From Gemmataceae bacterium (lineage in GTDB: Bacteria; Planctomycetota; Planctomycetia; Gemmatales; Gemmataceae), in contig JANWVV010000007.1 in the NCBI GenBank assembly GCA_025055795.1, forward strand, positions 1 through 64,000: a stretch of 64,000 nucleotides of DNA, given 5' to 3'. A program made the translations under genes and the position numbers. This document shows, piece after piece, positions 9,049 to 19,198 of this stretch (the first letter of the stretch is position 1; every line of letters starts with the position of its first letter). The notes under the pieces were generated by a model that saw only the letters and a list, made by a program, of their open reading frames with translations, did not search any database and was not told the origin of the DNA.

Positions 9049-9792
9049 CTAGACAGCATAGGGAGGGGGGGAGGGGTGGGCGGCGAGACGATACAGCAAA
9101 CAGTGCACCTGCTCCGCATAGTGCGGCTGGGTTTGATGCCAGTGATCCGCTTCGCAGATGAAGGTCAGGTGCCGCCGGCAAGGAATGCCCCACCGCTGCA
9201 GACACCGCCGGAACGGACCCAGACGCTGGGCGTACACGTGCAGAAGTTTGTGTTCGTCGAATTGCACTTCCCGGCGTCGACGGCGGCAAAGCACGGCAAT
9301 GGCCGTGCAGCCGTCGTGCAACAGCAATTCTTCGAAATCGCATAAATGACTGATCAGAACGGTGCGGTCGATCCCTTGTCGTCGCCACCCTCGGCACTGG
9401 CCTGGTGGCAAGCCGTGGCTCGTTTCCACAACCACATCCACCTCATCCCCAAGCGGGACAAGCAGGGACAAAAACACGTCAAAGACCCGCTCCGCAGAAA
9501 CAGCGGCCGATAGCACCGGCCAGCGTTGCCGCCCGTGTTCATACCTGGTCAGACGATACCCCTGCTGCGGTTGCAGCACCACCTGCGGTGCGGGACGAAT
9601 GGCTTGCGTTAACTGAAACGGCCCAAACGGCCAGCCGCTGCATCGCAGCAACCAAGGTTTGAGATTCACGGCACCCCCCTGACGCTTCAGGTCCATGCCA
9701 AACCGGATTTTGCGGCATCCTGGAAACCTGGTCCGGGGAGAGATGATTGCTCGGTGGGGTGCGATCAGCCGGGCCAGGCAGCCTTCACTCAA
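9049..9792 (-). CDS. Conserved-looking hypothetical protein
   Basis: This 247-residue protein has no signal peptide or membrane segment and several basic clusters (for example LCRRRRREVQFDEHK near residue 165). I do not recognise a domain. The longest start is TTG 9792, with AGGGA about seven bases upstream. An in-frame ATG at 9696 (MDLKRQGGAVNLKPWLLRCSG) is the alternative start. Composition is like a real protein, with balanced Leu, Val, Glu and His, but no partner gene is adjacent. Confidence 0.5.
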   Translation of the reverse strand: MSEGCLARLIAPHRAIISPRTRFPGCRKIRFGMDLKRQGGAVNLKPWLLRCSGWPFGPFQLTQAIRPAPQVVLQPQQGYRLTRYEHGRQRWPVLSAAVSAERVFDVFLSLLVPLGDEVDVVVETSHGLPPGQCRGWRRQGIDRTVLISHLCDFEELLLHDGCTAIAVLCRRRRREVQFDEHKLLHVYAQRLGPFRRCLQRWGIPCRRHLTFICEADHWHQTQPHYAEQVHCLLYRLAAHPSPPPYAV

Positions 9793-10186
9793 ACATAATC
9801 CCTGCTGAGCCGTCTGGGCGTCCGTGCCGTACTATTTTTCGCCTCCCACGAGTCGGAACAGAGGACGAAAATCGACTGCAACGATCTTGTAAGCGTTGCG
9901 TGGGAGACGCCGCTAACCCGCTCGGTCATTTCCTTCGATGTAACTATTCCTTTCCGGCTGCACGAACAGTCGCGCATAACTTCTCAAATAACGGCCATGC
10001 TGGAATTTCGGGACCAACGACAGCCATTTGACCTGTTACGATCCGTCGGTCCGTCACGAAAAGGCTCAAGGGGTGGTCCTAGCACGGCCCAGTCCTGCTG
10101 ATACTGCTGGCGTCCTGGTAGCAAGAGGATGGTCAATAGCCCCCGTGAGGGGTCTTTATGGCGATCAACCTGTGGGGTTATTGCCG
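9793..10186. other. Intergenic, no gene seen
   Basis: This 394-base spacer lies between two minus-strand genes. No alpha subunit for the CoA-transferase that ends at 10187 is found here. I see no RNA gene. Confidence 0.5.
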
Positions 10187-10957
10187 TCAATTCCGGTTGA
10201 GCAGGTAGCGTTGCGGATCGACTTGCTGGCGGAGCAGTTCCAGTTCATGAGGGGTAGGAGGGGCGGTGGTCTGGAGTTGTTCGTGGATTTCCAGGGGGAA
10301 GCCCGTGGCCGCCTGGACCTGTTCGAGCGTGACGCCCGGATGTACGCTGCACAGTCGCATACGCTTGCTGACCGGATGGAAATCGAGTACAGCCAGATCG
10401 GTAATGACGCGGTAGGGTCCGGTCTGAGGGGGCAGACCGGCAGCCTCCCGGGCTCCCGGACCAGTCAGGTAGCCGGGAGTGGTCAGAAAGTCCAGTTTAG
10501 GGACGAACTTGCGACGATCGTGCTTGATAATGATGAGGGTACGCCAGCAGAAGGAAGCCAGGTCATTGGCCCCGCCGCTTCCAGGCAGGCGGACCTGGGG
10601 CTTGAGGTGGCTGCCCCCGATATATGTTGAGTTGAGATTGCCATACGGATCGATCTGGGCGCCGCTGAGAAAAGTATAATCGACCAGGCCCCGCTGGCAA
10701 AACTGCATGACGTCGGCCATGGAAGTGGCCATCACCGCCCGGTGAATCGTTGTACTGTCGCCGACACTGACCGGCATGGTGGGCAACAGTGGGGCGACGC
10801 CGCCTGCCTCGAACAAAATTACCAGGTTGGGGGCGTGTAATCGCTGAGCCAGCATGGCAGCGGCACAAGGCAGCCCAGTTCCGATGGCCGCCGTTTTGCC
10901 ATCCTCCAGCTCGCGAGACGCGCAACAGATCATCAATTCAGTGGCTGTATAGTCCAT
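10187..10957 (-). CDS. CoA-transferase subunit beta (family I, GctB/IpdB-like)
   Basis: This 256-residue protein of the CoA-transferase family I beta type starts MDYTATELMICCASREL. It has the NLVILFEAGGV block in which E50 corresponds by position to the catalytic Glu of glutaconate CoA-transferase subunit B. Downstream it keeps GLVDYTFLSGAQID and the LPGSGGAND loop that binds CoA substrates. Such enzymes swap CoA between an acyl-CoA and a free acid and work as alpha-beta complexes. ATG 10957 is supported by GGAG eight bases upstream. No alpha-subunit gene lies on either side, which is unusual. Confidence 0.88.
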   Translation of the reverse strand: MDYTATELMICCASRELEDGKTAAIGTGLPCAAAMLAQRLHAPNLVILFEAGGVAPLLPTMPVSVGDSTTIHRAVMATSMADVMQFCQRGLVDYTFLSGAQIDPYGNLNSTYIGGSHLKPQVRLPGSGGANDLASFCWRTLIIIKHDRRKFVPKLDFLTTPGYLTGPGAREAAGLPPQTGPYRVITDLAVLDFHPVSKRMRLCSVHPGVTLEQVQAATGFPLEIHEQLQTTAPPTPHELELLRQQVDPQRYLLNRN

Positions 10958-11317
10958 GATCTGGGCTCCACTACTTGCACCAGGTTCAACGACCCGGCCC
11001 AGCTGCACCCCTAGCACCTGCTCTCATCCGTCCCCAGGAACGACGGGGCAAGTGATGACGTTTTCCCCCTATCGCCCGTCCGTGTCGTCGCACTACTCGC
11101 GGCAAAGAAAAGGGGCGGTTTTCAACCCTCCGATAGTACGGGCGGGCAGTACAGTTCAACGGCTGGTCGCCATCAGTCATCGGTCTGGGTAGTTGTTGGC
11201 CGGATTGTTCATCTTCGGGCAGACACAACGGGTGTTACTTGCTATTTTGGCATAGTTTGGTCCGGTGTAGCGGTAGCCGGTTTTCGCTAATTTACCACAA
11301 CGCAAGGAAAAACCAGC
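10958..11317. other. Divergent intergenic region
   Basis: This 360-base region lies between the CoA-transferase (minus) and the desaturase (plus) and must hold both promoters. I find no convincing -35/-10 pair and no RNA gene. Confidence 0.45.
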
Positions 11318-12271
11318 GTGAATCCTGTTTGCAGCAATAAGGGAGAGGCGGCAGCAGTTCCGGGCGTGTCGGCACCCATTGGGCGGCAGTACTTGCCATG
11401 GTTTGTGGCCGTTATCGTCTTGATGCACGCGACAGCGGTACTGGCCCTGACGCCGTATTTGTTTGTGTGGTGGGGCATTCCTTTGGTTTGGGTAGGGAAC
11501 TTTCTGTTCGGGTCGCTCGGGATCAATCTGGGGTATCACCGCATGCTGACGCACCAGGCGGTGCGGTTTCCGCGTCCTCTCGAGCAGCTGTGGGTTATTC
11601 TGGGGGTGTGCAGTTTGGAAGGGTCGCCTCTGTGGTGGGCCTGTACCCATCGACTGCATCATCAGCATAGTGATGGGGAAGAGGATCCACACACACCGCA
11701 GCGAGGCTTTTTCTGGAGCCATGTCGGCTGGATCTACACCGTCGATCCGCGCCGCTACTCGCTGGAGACGTATGCCCGGTATGTGCCGGATCTGTTAGAG
11801 GACCGGTTTTTACGGTGGTTGCATCGCGGACAGCGATGGCTAGTGGTTTGGCTGGTGCATGCGGTCCTGCTGCTGGTCCTTGGTGGTGTCGTAGCGGTTC
11901 TGCTGAAAGAGAGCCGACAGGAGCAGATACAACTGGCGTTGCAACTGGGGGTGTGGGGGCTGGCCGTTCGCACAGTGTACGTCTGGCATATCACCTGGCT
12001 GGTTAATTCGGCAGCCCATCGGTGGGGATACCGCAACTATGTCACAGCCGACCATAGTCGGAACAACTGGCTGGTAGCTTTGTTGACCAACGGTGAAGGC
12101 TGGCACAACAATCATCATGCGGCCCCACGAGCGTGTGCCCAGGGCCATCGCTGGTGGGAAATCGATCTGACATTCAGCTTTGTCCGCTTGTTGGAGCGGC
12201 TCGGATTGGCCTGGGATGTCGTGCCGGTCCGCGTGCCGGCTGCTCGTCGTACCACTCCACCCGTGCACTGA
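11318..12271 (+). CDS. Acyl-CoA/fatty-acid delta-9-type desaturase
   Basis: This 317-residue integral membrane di-iron desaturase would introduce a double bond into a saturated acyl chain. All three histidine boxes are present: HRMLTH (H74, H79), HRLHHQH (H111, H114, H115, H117) and HNNHH (H263, H266, H267). Hydrophobic stretches at about 27-65 and 165-220 form the membrane hairpins. The start is GTG 11318 with AAGGAAA just upstream. It belongs to the DesC/OLE1-like class without a fused cytochrome b5. It stands alone on the plus strand. A role in membrane fluidity is inferred from the family. Confidence 0.93.
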   Translation: MNPVCSNKGEAAAVPGVSAPIGRQYLPWFVAVIVLMHATAVLALTPYLFVWWGIPLVWVGNFLFGSLGINLGYHRMLTHQAVRFPRPLEQLWVILGVCSLEGSPLWWACTHRLHHQHSDGEEDPHTPQRGFFWSHVGWIYTVDPRRYSLETYARYVPDLLEDRFLRWLHRGQRWLVVWLVHAVLLLVLGGVVAVLLKESRQEQIQLALQLGVWGLAVRTVYVWHITWLVNSAAHRWGYRNYVTADHSRNNWLVALLTNGEGWHNNHHAAPRACAQGHRWWEIDLTFSFVRLLERLGLAWDVVPVRVPAARRTTPPVH

Positions 12272-12663
12272 ACTGAATAACACAAATCCGGGCATGGCCT
12301 GCCGCTTAAAACCATGTTGTGATTCGCTACATTTTTCAGTCATGTCCGGCATGAAAGGGGGAGGAATTGCCTAGGCACAGTCACCAACCCAAACCGATCG
12401 CTAACTGGAGGGAAGGGCCGACAAGTCTTCAGACTTTTTTAATAAATCGCTTGACCGCTGCTTGAAGCCATGTCTAGATAGATAGCGGGGTTCATCATGT
12501 GCGGACTCGCAAGCGGAAGTCAAAGTTCCGATACCTAGGGCGGGTGGGGGAAAGGCGGCAGTGAGGGACCTGACCGTCTGGAGTCAATTCGTTTGAGTTG
12601 TGTCTCTCAGAAGGTCCAGGTCAGCACCGTCCGGGTCCTTGCCGAGCGGCAGAGGGTGCCAGC
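12272..12663. other. Intergenic with weak promoter-like sequence
   Basis: This 392-base spacer follows the desaturase. TTGACC at 12451-12456 and TAGATA at 12475-12480 are 18 bases apart and could drive the DUF1559 gene at 12664, but the -10 match is weak. No RNA gene or terminator is clear. Confidence 0.35.
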
Positions 12664-13515
12664 ATGGACCGGCGAGCGCGCCGGGGATTGAGCCTGCTGG
12701 AAGTGCTGGTGGCCGTGGCCATCGCTGCGGTGCTAGCGGCCTTGTTTTTCCCGGCTGTTCAGAAGGTCCGGGAGGCCTCGGCCCGTTTGCAATGCCGCCA
12801 TCAGTTACGGCAGATCGGCCTGAGTTTTCATCAACATCACGATGCCCATGGCTACCTGCCCCCGGGGGGCACGCATTTGCCGCCCCATTTCCCCACCACT
12901 GCGGATTTCACCGCCACCACGCCTGTTGCTCGCCTGCGTTCCTGGAGCTGGGCCTATGCTATTTTGCCCTTTCTCGACCAGGCTCCACTGTATCAGCAAC
13001 CCAACAGTCACGTGGTCAAGGGCACAGCGATCGCCGTTTATTACTGTCCTAGTCGGCGCCCGCCGCAGTTGTACGACGGGTCTGGACGCATCGACTATGC
13101 CGGCAACGCGGGCGACCACCCGGAGGGACTGACCGGCCTGGTTGTGCGTACCGGGCGTGGAGTCGTGCGGTTCGCCGATATCCTTGATGGCAGCAGCCAG
13201 ACCGTCCTGGTCGGCGAAAAACAACTCAATCGTTCCATGCTCGGCCTGACCACCGACGACAATGAGCCATATGCCACCCCCGGCTGGAATGACGACTGGG
13301 ATGTCTACCGCTGGGGCGCCGAACCACCGGCCCCGGATACCACTCGTCCAGGCAGCCTGCAAGGATCACGGGTGTTTGGCTCTTCCCATCCGGGTAATTT
13401 CCAGACGGTTTTTGCCGACGGCTCTGTGCGCAGCATCCGCTATACGGTACCGTTGACCATCTGGCGTCGGGCCTGTGTGCGCAATGACTTGGATCCTGTA
13501 CAGTTAGATAACTGA
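12664..13515 (+). CDS. DUF1559 pseudopilin-like secreted protein
   Basis: This 283-residue DUF1559 protein has a type IV prepilin-like N terminus: a basic leader, then G-LSLLEVLVAVAIAAVLAALF with Glu at the +5 position, then FFPAVQKVREASARLQC. A prepilin peptidase would cut before the Leu. The globular part has SWAYAILPFLDQ and YYCPSRR, and the C-terminal HPGNFQTVFADGSVRSI typical of the family. Planctomycete genomes carry many such proteins; they are thought to be exported by a type II secretion/pilus-like route, but the role is unknown. AGAGGG seven bases before ATG 12664 fits. It is distinct from the two DUF1559 copies at 34.7 and 36.0 kb. Confidence 0.92.
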   Translation: MDRRARRGLSLLEVLVAVAIAAVLAALFFPAVQKVREASARLQCRHQLRQIGLSFHQHHDAHGYLPPGGTHLPPHFPTTADFTATTPVARLRSWSWAYAILPFLDQAPLYQQPNSHVVKGTAIAVYYCPSRRPPQLYDGSGRIDYAGNAGDHPEGLTGLVVRTGRGVVRFADILDGSSQTVLVGEKQLNRSMLGLTTDDNEPYATPGWNDDWDVYRWGAEPPAPDTTRPGSLQGSRVFGSSHPGNFQTVFADGSVRSIRYTVPLTIWRRACVRNDLDPVQLDN

Positions 13516-13688
13516 GCCTGGCGGGCTGGCTACCCGTTTGCTTGTCGCAGCAAGGCTTTCTGATCAGTCCAACCGGACGCTTGCATTGATGGGCCATTGC
13601 TCCTCTGGAGCCAGATCCGCAGGGACCGCTTAGTTGGTCCGTTGGTTACACCTATCGATGTGTGTGGTTGTAGGGAAGCAAAGGCGAG

Positions 13689-14429
13689 TTACTTTTCCGT
13701 TCGTGGTTTGCGAGCACGGACTTCCGGCTTGCGTCCCGTGGTGGTGTGCACTCCGGTCGGGCAATCACCCCGCAGCGGACATTGGGGGCACTGGGGGGCG
13801 GGCACCGTGCACCATTCGTGAGCGAGCAGACTGATCAGCTCGGTGAATTCCGCCGCACGGGCCTTGGTGACCATGTGTTCTACGGAACCACGGATGGCTT
13901 CCAGCCGCTCCGGGTCGATGTTTTCCTCGATCACTCCCAGGCGTTGGAGCACGCGTAGGGCCGCCTCGTCCAGGGGAATGGCATGCCCGTTGAGAAAACG
14001 CTGGACCGCCCAGGCCACCGTGAAATCGTTGACGTCATCTTTGTAGCGGCTGAGCTGCTTGGCCGCTTGCTTGAGGCCTTTTTTCTGCAGATCGTCCAAC
14101 GAAAAGCTATAGCGTTCCTCGAAGACTTTCTGCAGTAGTCCGATGATCCGGCGGGCGCGGACACCGGCTTGCGGCAACGGCTGTAATACTTCTGCCACTT
14201 CGGTAACAGTGCTGACGCGGATTTCATTCCAGTCGAAAAATGATTTGACCAGCCGCTCGTAGGCGGCGGTTGCCTCGGCAGGTGTGGTGTTTTCCCGACA
14301 AATGGCGTAAATCAGTTCCTCCAGCAGGGGGCGGCTGGCGACCGCGGGTTCACCCGGCAGAGCAAATTTCTTGCGCAACACGTTTTGCACGTGCTGCAGC
14401 AGTTGCTGTTTGTTGGTGATCACTGGCAT
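13689..14429 (-). CDS. Endonuclease III-like HhH-GPD protein with iron-sulfur cysteines
   Basis: This 246-residue protein has a helical HhH-GPD-like layout and a C-terminal four-cysteine loop C207-x6-C214-x2-C217-x5-C223, exactly the spacing of the 4Fe-4S loop of endonuclease III and MutY. The Asp of the active site is probably D154 (PLDEAALRVLQRLG). The position 18 residues earlier, Lys120 in E. coli Nth, is Phe136 here, and the glycine-rich hairpin is poor. It may therefore be a monofunctional glycosylase, or not an enzyme. It follows rbfA by 79 bases on the same strand, with GGGAGA nine bases before ATG 14429, so it may be the last gene of the nusA operon. Confidence 0.75.
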   Translation of the reverse strand: MPVITNKQQLLQHVQNVLRKKFALPGEPAVASRPLLEELIYAICRENTTPAEATAAYERLVKSFFDWNEIRVSTVTEVAEVLQPLPQAGVRARRIIGLLQKVFEERYSFSLDDLQKKGLKQAAKQLSRYKDDVNDFTVAWAVQRFLNGHAIPLDEAALRVLQRLGVIEENIDPERLEAIRGSVEHMVTKARAAEFTELISLLAHEWCTVPAPQCPQCPLRGDCPTGVHTTTGRKPEVRARKPRTEK

Positions 14430-14508
14430 GGCAGTCGTTCTCCCTTCCTGTGGGTCGCGGGCGACGGGTCCGTCAGTGGCCCCGTGGGTATGTTTGGTTC
14501 AAGCGGTT

Positions 14509-15045
14509 TCAGTCAGGCGGGGAATGGAGAGGCGGGACGTCGGCCGGGTCCGTACTTGATGAGGCTGAGGGGGCGTCCGCTCGGGTGGCGGCGGGTGTTT
14601 CTGGCATTTCTGCCGAGGGGGACGCAACCGTGTCCGATCCGGCGGGTACGGTTGTGGCTGATTCCTCCGCCTCGCTCTGCTGCTCAGCGGCTGGGTCGGC
14701 AGAAGAGGCCCGCTCGGCCCGTAACAGTTGCGCCACGGCGATGCTCTGCTTGACCCCCTGATCCAGCACGAACGTGAGACGGGGTACGTAACGGGTAGTC
14801 AACTGCTCCGCCACCCGGCTCTGGATGAAACCCGTGGCACTTTTCAGACCATGCATGGTCAGACGCTGTTCCTTTTCGCTGCCCATGACGGAGACGTAGA
14901 CTTTAGCATGCTGCAGATCGGCAGAGACCTCGACACGGGTGACGGTAACGTTACGCACGCGCGGGTCTTTCAACTGGAAAAGGATGGCTTTGGCCGCGGT
15001 TTCCCGGATGACTTCGGCGACACGCGCCAGGCGGAAGGTTTTCAT
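14509..15045 (-). CDS. rbfA: Ribosome-binding factor A
   Basis: This 178-residue RbfA is a late maturation factor for the 30S ribosomal subunit (16S 5' end processing, cold adaptation). The first 115 residues form the KH-like domain, from MKTFRLARVAEVIRE, through VTVTRVEVSADLQHAKVYVS, to TTRYVPRLTFVLDQGVKQ. A Ser/Ala/Glu/Pro-rich disordered tail of about 60 residues is longer than in E. coli. GGAGGAA five bases before ATG 15045 fixes the start. It lies 23 bases after the DUF503 gene in the nusA-infB operon. Confidence 0.95.
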   Translation of the reverse strand: MKTFRLARVAEVIRETAAKAILFQLKDPRVRNVTVTRVEVSADLQHAKVYVSVMGSEKEQRLTMHGLKSATGFIQSRVAEQLTTRYVPRLTFVLDQGVKQSIAVAQLLRAERASSADPAAEQQSEAEESATTVPAGSDTVASPSAEMPETPAATRADAPSASSSTDPADVPPLHSPPD

Positions 15046-15068
15046 GGGGGTTCCTCCGGGAAAGGGGT

Positions 15069-15401
15069 TCAGACGATATCAGTGCCCACGCAGGTTTGTC
15101 CGCCCAGATATTCGGCGACAGGGTGGCGGCGGAGAGCTTCGGCGATCTGCTGCAGCACATGCTGAACAGCGGCCGTCTCGAAACCGACGATGGCAAAGGC
15201 CAGCGTGGCCACTTTGACGTCGTCGTGGGTATCGACCTCGGCCGCCGAGACGTTGAAGCCGTCCCGCACCCGGTCCAGAATGCTGCGGACCACCCGGCGT
15301 TTGTCCTTCAGGGTACGGGATTCCCGCACCAGCAGGCGCACGGTCAGCGAGCCGATGACCATAGGCGTAGCTGAGTCCTCGACAGCAGCGGGTCCGGACA
15401 T
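15069..15401 (-). CDS. DUF503 (YlxP-like) protein
   Basis: This small (110 residues) DUF503 protein is the type often encoded between infB and rbfA in Gram-positive and other bacteria. Core motifs are MVIGSLTVRLLVRESRTLKD, then KRRVVRSILDRVRDGFNVSAAEV and LAFAIVGFE. Its function is not known; a role in ribosome or RNA biology is inferred from context. The first ATG is at 15401, eight bases after the infB stop. ATG 15362 (MVIGSL) matches the usual family start and has GAGGAC about 12 bases upstream, so it may be the true one. Confidence 0.88.
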   Translation of the reverse strand: MSGPAAVEDSATPMVIGSLTVRLLVRESRTLKDKRRVVRSILDRVRDGFNVSAAEVDTHDDVKVATLAFAIVGFETAAVQHVLQQIAEALRRHPVAEYLGGQTCVGTDIV

Positions 15402-15409
15402 TTCATCGG

Positions 15410-18400
15410 TTATAGGCTGCGTTGGCGGACCTCCACCTTGTAGGCTTCGATGACATCGTCCACTTTGACGTCGTCATAGCCGCTGATCTTGACGCCGCAT
15501 TCGAACCCTTCGCGGACTTCGCGGACGTCGTCCTTGAAACGCTTGAGGCTTTCCAGGGTAGCCACCTTGTCGCTGGGGGGATACACGACCACCCCGTTGC
15601 GGATAACGCGCACCCGGGCGTTGCGTTCGATCACGCCGCTGGTGACGTAGCATCCGGCCACAGTCCCCACTTTGCCCAGTTTGAAGACCTGGCGGACGAC
15701 GGCCCGGCCCAGGTGGATCACCTCCTCCACCGGTTTGAGACGACCTTCCAAGGCGGCTTTGACGTCCTCGGTCAGCTTGTAGATGATGTCGTATTCCCGC
15801 AGGGGGATGCCCCGTTCCTCGGCCAGCTTGAGGGCGGCATCGTCCGCAGTGACGTTGAAGCCGATGACCAGGGTATCGTGCGGACTGGTCAGTGCCAGTT
15901 GCACGTCGCTTTCGTTGATGGCCCCCACGGCAGCATGCAACACCCGCACACGGGCTTCCTCGTGCACCAGCTTTTCCAGTTCCTTGCGGATGGCCTCGAT
16001 CGAACCGCGGGCATCGGCCTTGAGAATCACCTTCAGTTCGGTGATCTGGGCTTTGCTCTGGGCGGCGGTCAGTTCGCTGAGGTCTTTGGGAGCCACGAAG
16101 CGGACCAGGGCGGCTTCGCGTTCCTTCTGTTCGCGGGCCTCGGCGATTTCGCGGGCCTCGGCCAGGTCTTCCGTGACGTAGAAGGGATCGTCAGCGTTGG
16201 GCACACGGTTCAGACCGGTAATGCGTACCGGCATACTGGGTCCGGCCTGCTCAATGGGCTGGCCCAGGTCGTTGTACATGGCACGCACCCGGCCGTAAGC
16301 ACTGCCGCACAAAACAATGTCGCCGCGGTGCAAGGTGCCTTGCTGGATCAGCAGGGTGGCCATCACCCCTTCGTCGGCACTCATGTAAGCTTCCAGGCAG
16401 GTGCCGGCGGCGGGCCGGTCGGGAGCCGCTTTCCATTCTTCCACTTCCGCGACCAGGATGATGGCGTCCAGCAGGTCCGCTACGCCCTGGCCGGTGACCG
16501 CACTGGTTTCGACAAACAGGACGTCGCCCCCCATGTTGTCGGGGAGCAGGCCTTCCTGGTAGAGTTGACGTCGGGTGCGCTCGACGTTGGCATTGGGCAG
16601 ATCGATTTTGTTGATGGCCACGATGATTTTGACGTTAGCGGCCCGGGCATGATTGATGGCTTCGATGGTTTGCGGCATAACGCCATCGGTAGCGGCCACC
16701 ACGATGACAGCGATGTCGGTGACGTTGGCACCGCGGGCCCGCATCTTGGTAAAGGCCTCGTGGCCGGGCGTATCCAGGAAGGTGATATAGCGCTCTTCCT
16801 TGACTTCCTGTCCGTTCCTTTCGACCACCACTTCGCGTTTGACCGACCAGGCCCGCAGTACCTGGGTAATCCCCCCCGCTTCGCTGGCGGCCACGTCCGA
16901 TTGCAGGCCGAACATCTGGCGGATCTTGTCGAGCAGGGTGGTTTTGCCGTGGTCGACGTGCCCCATGATGGTGACAATGGGCGGCCGGGGTCGCAACTGC
17001 GAAGGGTCGACGTTTTCCAGCATCTCCCGGTAGCGGCGGAGGAGCTGGTCTTCCTTGGTTTCGGGCTGTTTGGCAATCAGTTCGATGTTTTTTTCCAGGG
17101 CGATGAGGGCGGCCGTGTCGAAATCGATGACGGCGTTGGCCGCGTACAGCCGGCCGGTTTCCTTCAGGAGGCGTTGGATCACCTCATTGAGTTTCATGCC
17201 GATGGCTTCAGAGAAGGCCCGCACAGTCAGGGGAAGGGTCACCTCGACCGGTCCTTCGATGCGGCGTTGTTCCTGCTCGCGTCGGGCTTTCAGCAGGCGG
17301 GCGGCCCGTGGTCCGCGGCGGGAGCCCCATTGCTCCTCGATGATGTCTACCTTGCCGCCGGGGCCCAGAATGATGGCATGCTCGTCGATGTCGCGGGTCC
17401 GGTCGCTGCGGCCCTTCTGTCGGGCTTCCCGGCCGATCAGGCCACCGGCCTTGCGCCGACTGCGTTCTTCCTCGTCTTCGTCCAGGACAGGGGCGCCCCC
17501 CCGTCCGGACGGACGGGTAGGTAGACGCCCTTCCGGGGCTCGGGGACCGGTCGGAGGAGTCGGCTGTGGCCGGGCCAGTTCCTGCAAATTGACCCGTTGA
17601 CCCCGGGCGCTGGCTTCGCGTAGACGCCGGATCATTTCCTCGGTCAATTTCATGGGCTGACCCGGTGTGGGCCGGACCGGGGCCGGAGGCCGAGGAGCTG
17701 CTGTTCCGCCTCCTTTGCCGCCAGAAGGCGTGCTGGGCGTACGCTGCGGAGCGATAATCTTGGGCGGAGGAGGTTGTGGCGGGCGTTTCAGCACATCGGC
17801 ACGACGACTAGCCGCCGGAGTTGATCCCTCGGATGCCGGTGGAGTTGCTGAGGGGGGAGTTGTTCCTCCACCGGGCCCTTTACTGCCCGTTGCGGCCGGG
17901 GTTGCTGCCGACGGTGAAGGAGGGGACGCTCCTGCTGTGCCTGTTGAGCCGGCCGAGGGTGTGGCGCCGGTGCGTCCGGCTCCAGGGGACGGACTAGCAG
18001 CGGGGGGCGTTCGACCCGCGGAGGGACCGGCTGGGGATGCGGCCCGGCCGGTACCACTAGCCGCACGACTGGAGGGAAGAGTGGGCGGTCGGCCGGTAAC
18101 GTTCAGGTTCCGGATAGTTCCACTGCTGCTGGTGGGGAGCGGAGGGACCACGTTGGTGGGGATAGCACCGGCGACGGGGATGGTCCCCGCGGCGGGTGGA
18201 GGTGGCGTAACCGCTGCGGCTGCCTCTTTACTCGTGACCGGCGACGGGGGCTGTGAAGTAGTCTGAGCGGGCGTTGCAGGGGCGGGGGGGCTGACACCGG
18301 CGGTTGCCTCCCGAGTTGGGTGGGCAACGGCTTCCGTCGTTTTGCTCACCGCGCTCACAGAAGGGGCCTCGCCCAGGGGCGTCGGCGGGGGCGGTGCCAC

Positions 18401-19198
18401 GGGGGTGGCCGACGCCGGGGCCGAACCGCTCGCAACTGACACTGGCGGGACCGCTGCCAACTCAGAAGAAGCGGGGACAGGCGGGACAGCAGACGGGGCC
18501 GGACTAGCGGCAGATGGAGGCGGTTGCGGGCCAGGGGCGGAGGGCGGTTGCGAGCCGGACGGAGCAGTAGGGGACACGACGCCGGCTGCAACGGTCACCG
18601 CAGGGGCCGGTGGTGCTTGTTCCAGTGGCGGAGCGGCTGTAGCAGCGGGCGGCGTCGCAGAAACCGTAGCAGACGGTGCGGGCGGCGTCGGAACCGCCGG
18701 TGCGGCAGGGACGGCAGGCGCTGGTGTTCCCGAGGTAACCGCACCTCCGACGGTAGTGGCCGCCACAGCCGGGGCTTCGCCACCGCCGGGTGTGGTAGCC
18801 GGCGACGCACCACTGGCCGGCGACGCACCACTGGCCGGCGTCGCGGTTGCCGTCTTTGCTTTAGCCCGAGGCAAGGTTTGCACCTTGCCGGTTACCGGCG
18901 GTACGGTGGGAGGAATGACAGGCTTGTTGACTGCGGGCGTAACTGCCGCGCCCCGTTGTTTAGGTCCTTTTTTAGCACGCTCGCGTAGTGCCTCGGCCTG
19001 ATGGGGTTCCAGACTGCTCAACTGGTTGGTGATCTGGGTAAAGCCGAGTTCCTGGCAGTAGTCCACCAGCGTTTTGGACTCCACGCCCAATTCCTTGGCC
19101 AGAGCGAAAACACGAATCTTGGTGGCCTTGGTTTCTTTCTCCTTGCCGGCCTCTTTGGTACCCTTGCTGTCTTTCTCTTTGGTAGGCAGATTGGACAA
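15410..19198 (-). CDS. infB: Translation initiation factor IF-2
   Basis: This 1262-residue IF-2, the GTPase that brings fMet-tRNA to the 30S P site and joins the subunits, is about 370 residues longer than the E. coli protein. An N-terminal IF2_N-type helix pair ([20 protein letters not shown], from about residue 28) is followed by a Pro/Ala/Ser/Thr-rich linker of some 500 residues. A second IF2_N segment (about 650-720) then precedes the G domain, with GHVDHGKT (746-753), DTPGHEAF and NKID. Domains II-IV follow. The start is TTG 19198, supported by GGAGGAG six bases upstream. It is second in the nusA operon; ylxR, normally between nusA and infB, is missing. Confidence 0.97.
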   Translation of the reverse strand: MSNLPTKEKDSKGTKEAGKEKETKATKIRVFALAKELGVESKTLVDYCQELGFTQITNQLSSLEPHQAEALRERAKKGPKQRGAAVTPAVNKPVIPPTVPPVTGKVQTLPRAKAKTATATPASGASPASGASPATTPGGGEAPAVAATTVGGAVTSGTPAPAVPAAPAVPTPPAPSATVSATPPAATAAPPLEQAPPAPAVTVAAGVVSPTAPSGSQPPSAPGPQPPPSAASPAPSAVPPVPASSELAAVPPVSVASGSAPASATPVAPPPPTPLGEAPSVSAVSKTTEAVAHPTREATAGVSPPAPATPAQTTSQPPSPVTSKEAAAAVTPPPPAAGTIPVAGAIPTNVVPPLPTSSSGTIRNLNVTGRPPTLPSSRAASGTGRAASPAGPSAGRTPPAASPSPGAGRTGATPSAGSTGTAGASPPSPSAATPAATGSKGPGGGTTPPSATPPASEGSTPAASRRADVLKRPPQPPPPKIIAPQRTPSTPSGGKGGGTAAPRPPAPVRPTPGQPMKLTEEMIRRLREASARGQRVNLQELARPQPTPPTGPRAPEGRLPTRPSGRGGAPVLDEDEEERSRRKAGGLIGREARQKGRSDRTRDIDEHAIILGPGGKVDIIEEQWGSRRGPRAARLLKARREQEQRRIEGPVEVTLPLTVRAFSEAIGMKLNEVIQRLLKETGRLYAANAVIDFDTAALIALEKNIELIAKQPETKEDQLLRRYREMLENVDPSQLRPRPPIVTIMGHVDHGKTTLLDKIRQMFGLQSDVAASEAGGITQVLRAWSVKREVVVERNGQEVKEERYITFLDTPGHEAFTKMRARGANVTDIAVIVVAATDGVMPQTIEAINHARAANVKIIVAINKIDLPNANVERTRRQLYQEGLLPDNMGGDVLFVETSAVTGQGVADLLDAIILVAEVEEWKAAPDRPAAGTCLEAYMSADEGVMATLLIQQGTLHRGDIVLCGSAYGRVRAMYNDLGQPIEQAGPSMPVRITGLNRVPNADDPFYVTEDLAEAREIAEAREQKEREAALVRFVAPKDLSELTAAQSKAQITELKVILKADARGSIEAIRKELEKLVHEEARVRVLHAAVGAINESDVQLALTSPHDTLVIGFNVTADDAALKLAEERGIPLREYDIIYKLTEDVKAALEGRLKPVEEVIHLGRAVVRQVFKLGKVGTVAGCYVTSGVIERNARVRVIRNGVVVYPPSDKVATLESLKRFKDDVREVREGFECGVKISGYDDVKVDDVIEAYKVEVRQRSL
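18801..18836. repeat. 18-bp tandem repeat inside infB linker
   Basis: Two exact copies of an 18-bp unit (GGCGACGCACCACTGGCC) sit head to tail, with a partial third. They encode GASPAS repeats in the disordered IF-2 linker, a likely site for length change by slippage. Confidence 0.9.

Noticed and set aside
15422..17524. 700-codon open frame on the plus strand, antisense to infB
   Set aside because: It is a GC-driven shadow of infB: no ribosome site, translation rich in residues mirrored from the sense codons, and infB motifs are unambiguous.
18801..18836. Short direct repeats considered as a CRISPR or mobile-element trace
   Set aside because: They are coding repeats (GASPAS) inside the IF-2 linker; no spacers, no transposase or terminal repeats anywhere in the window.
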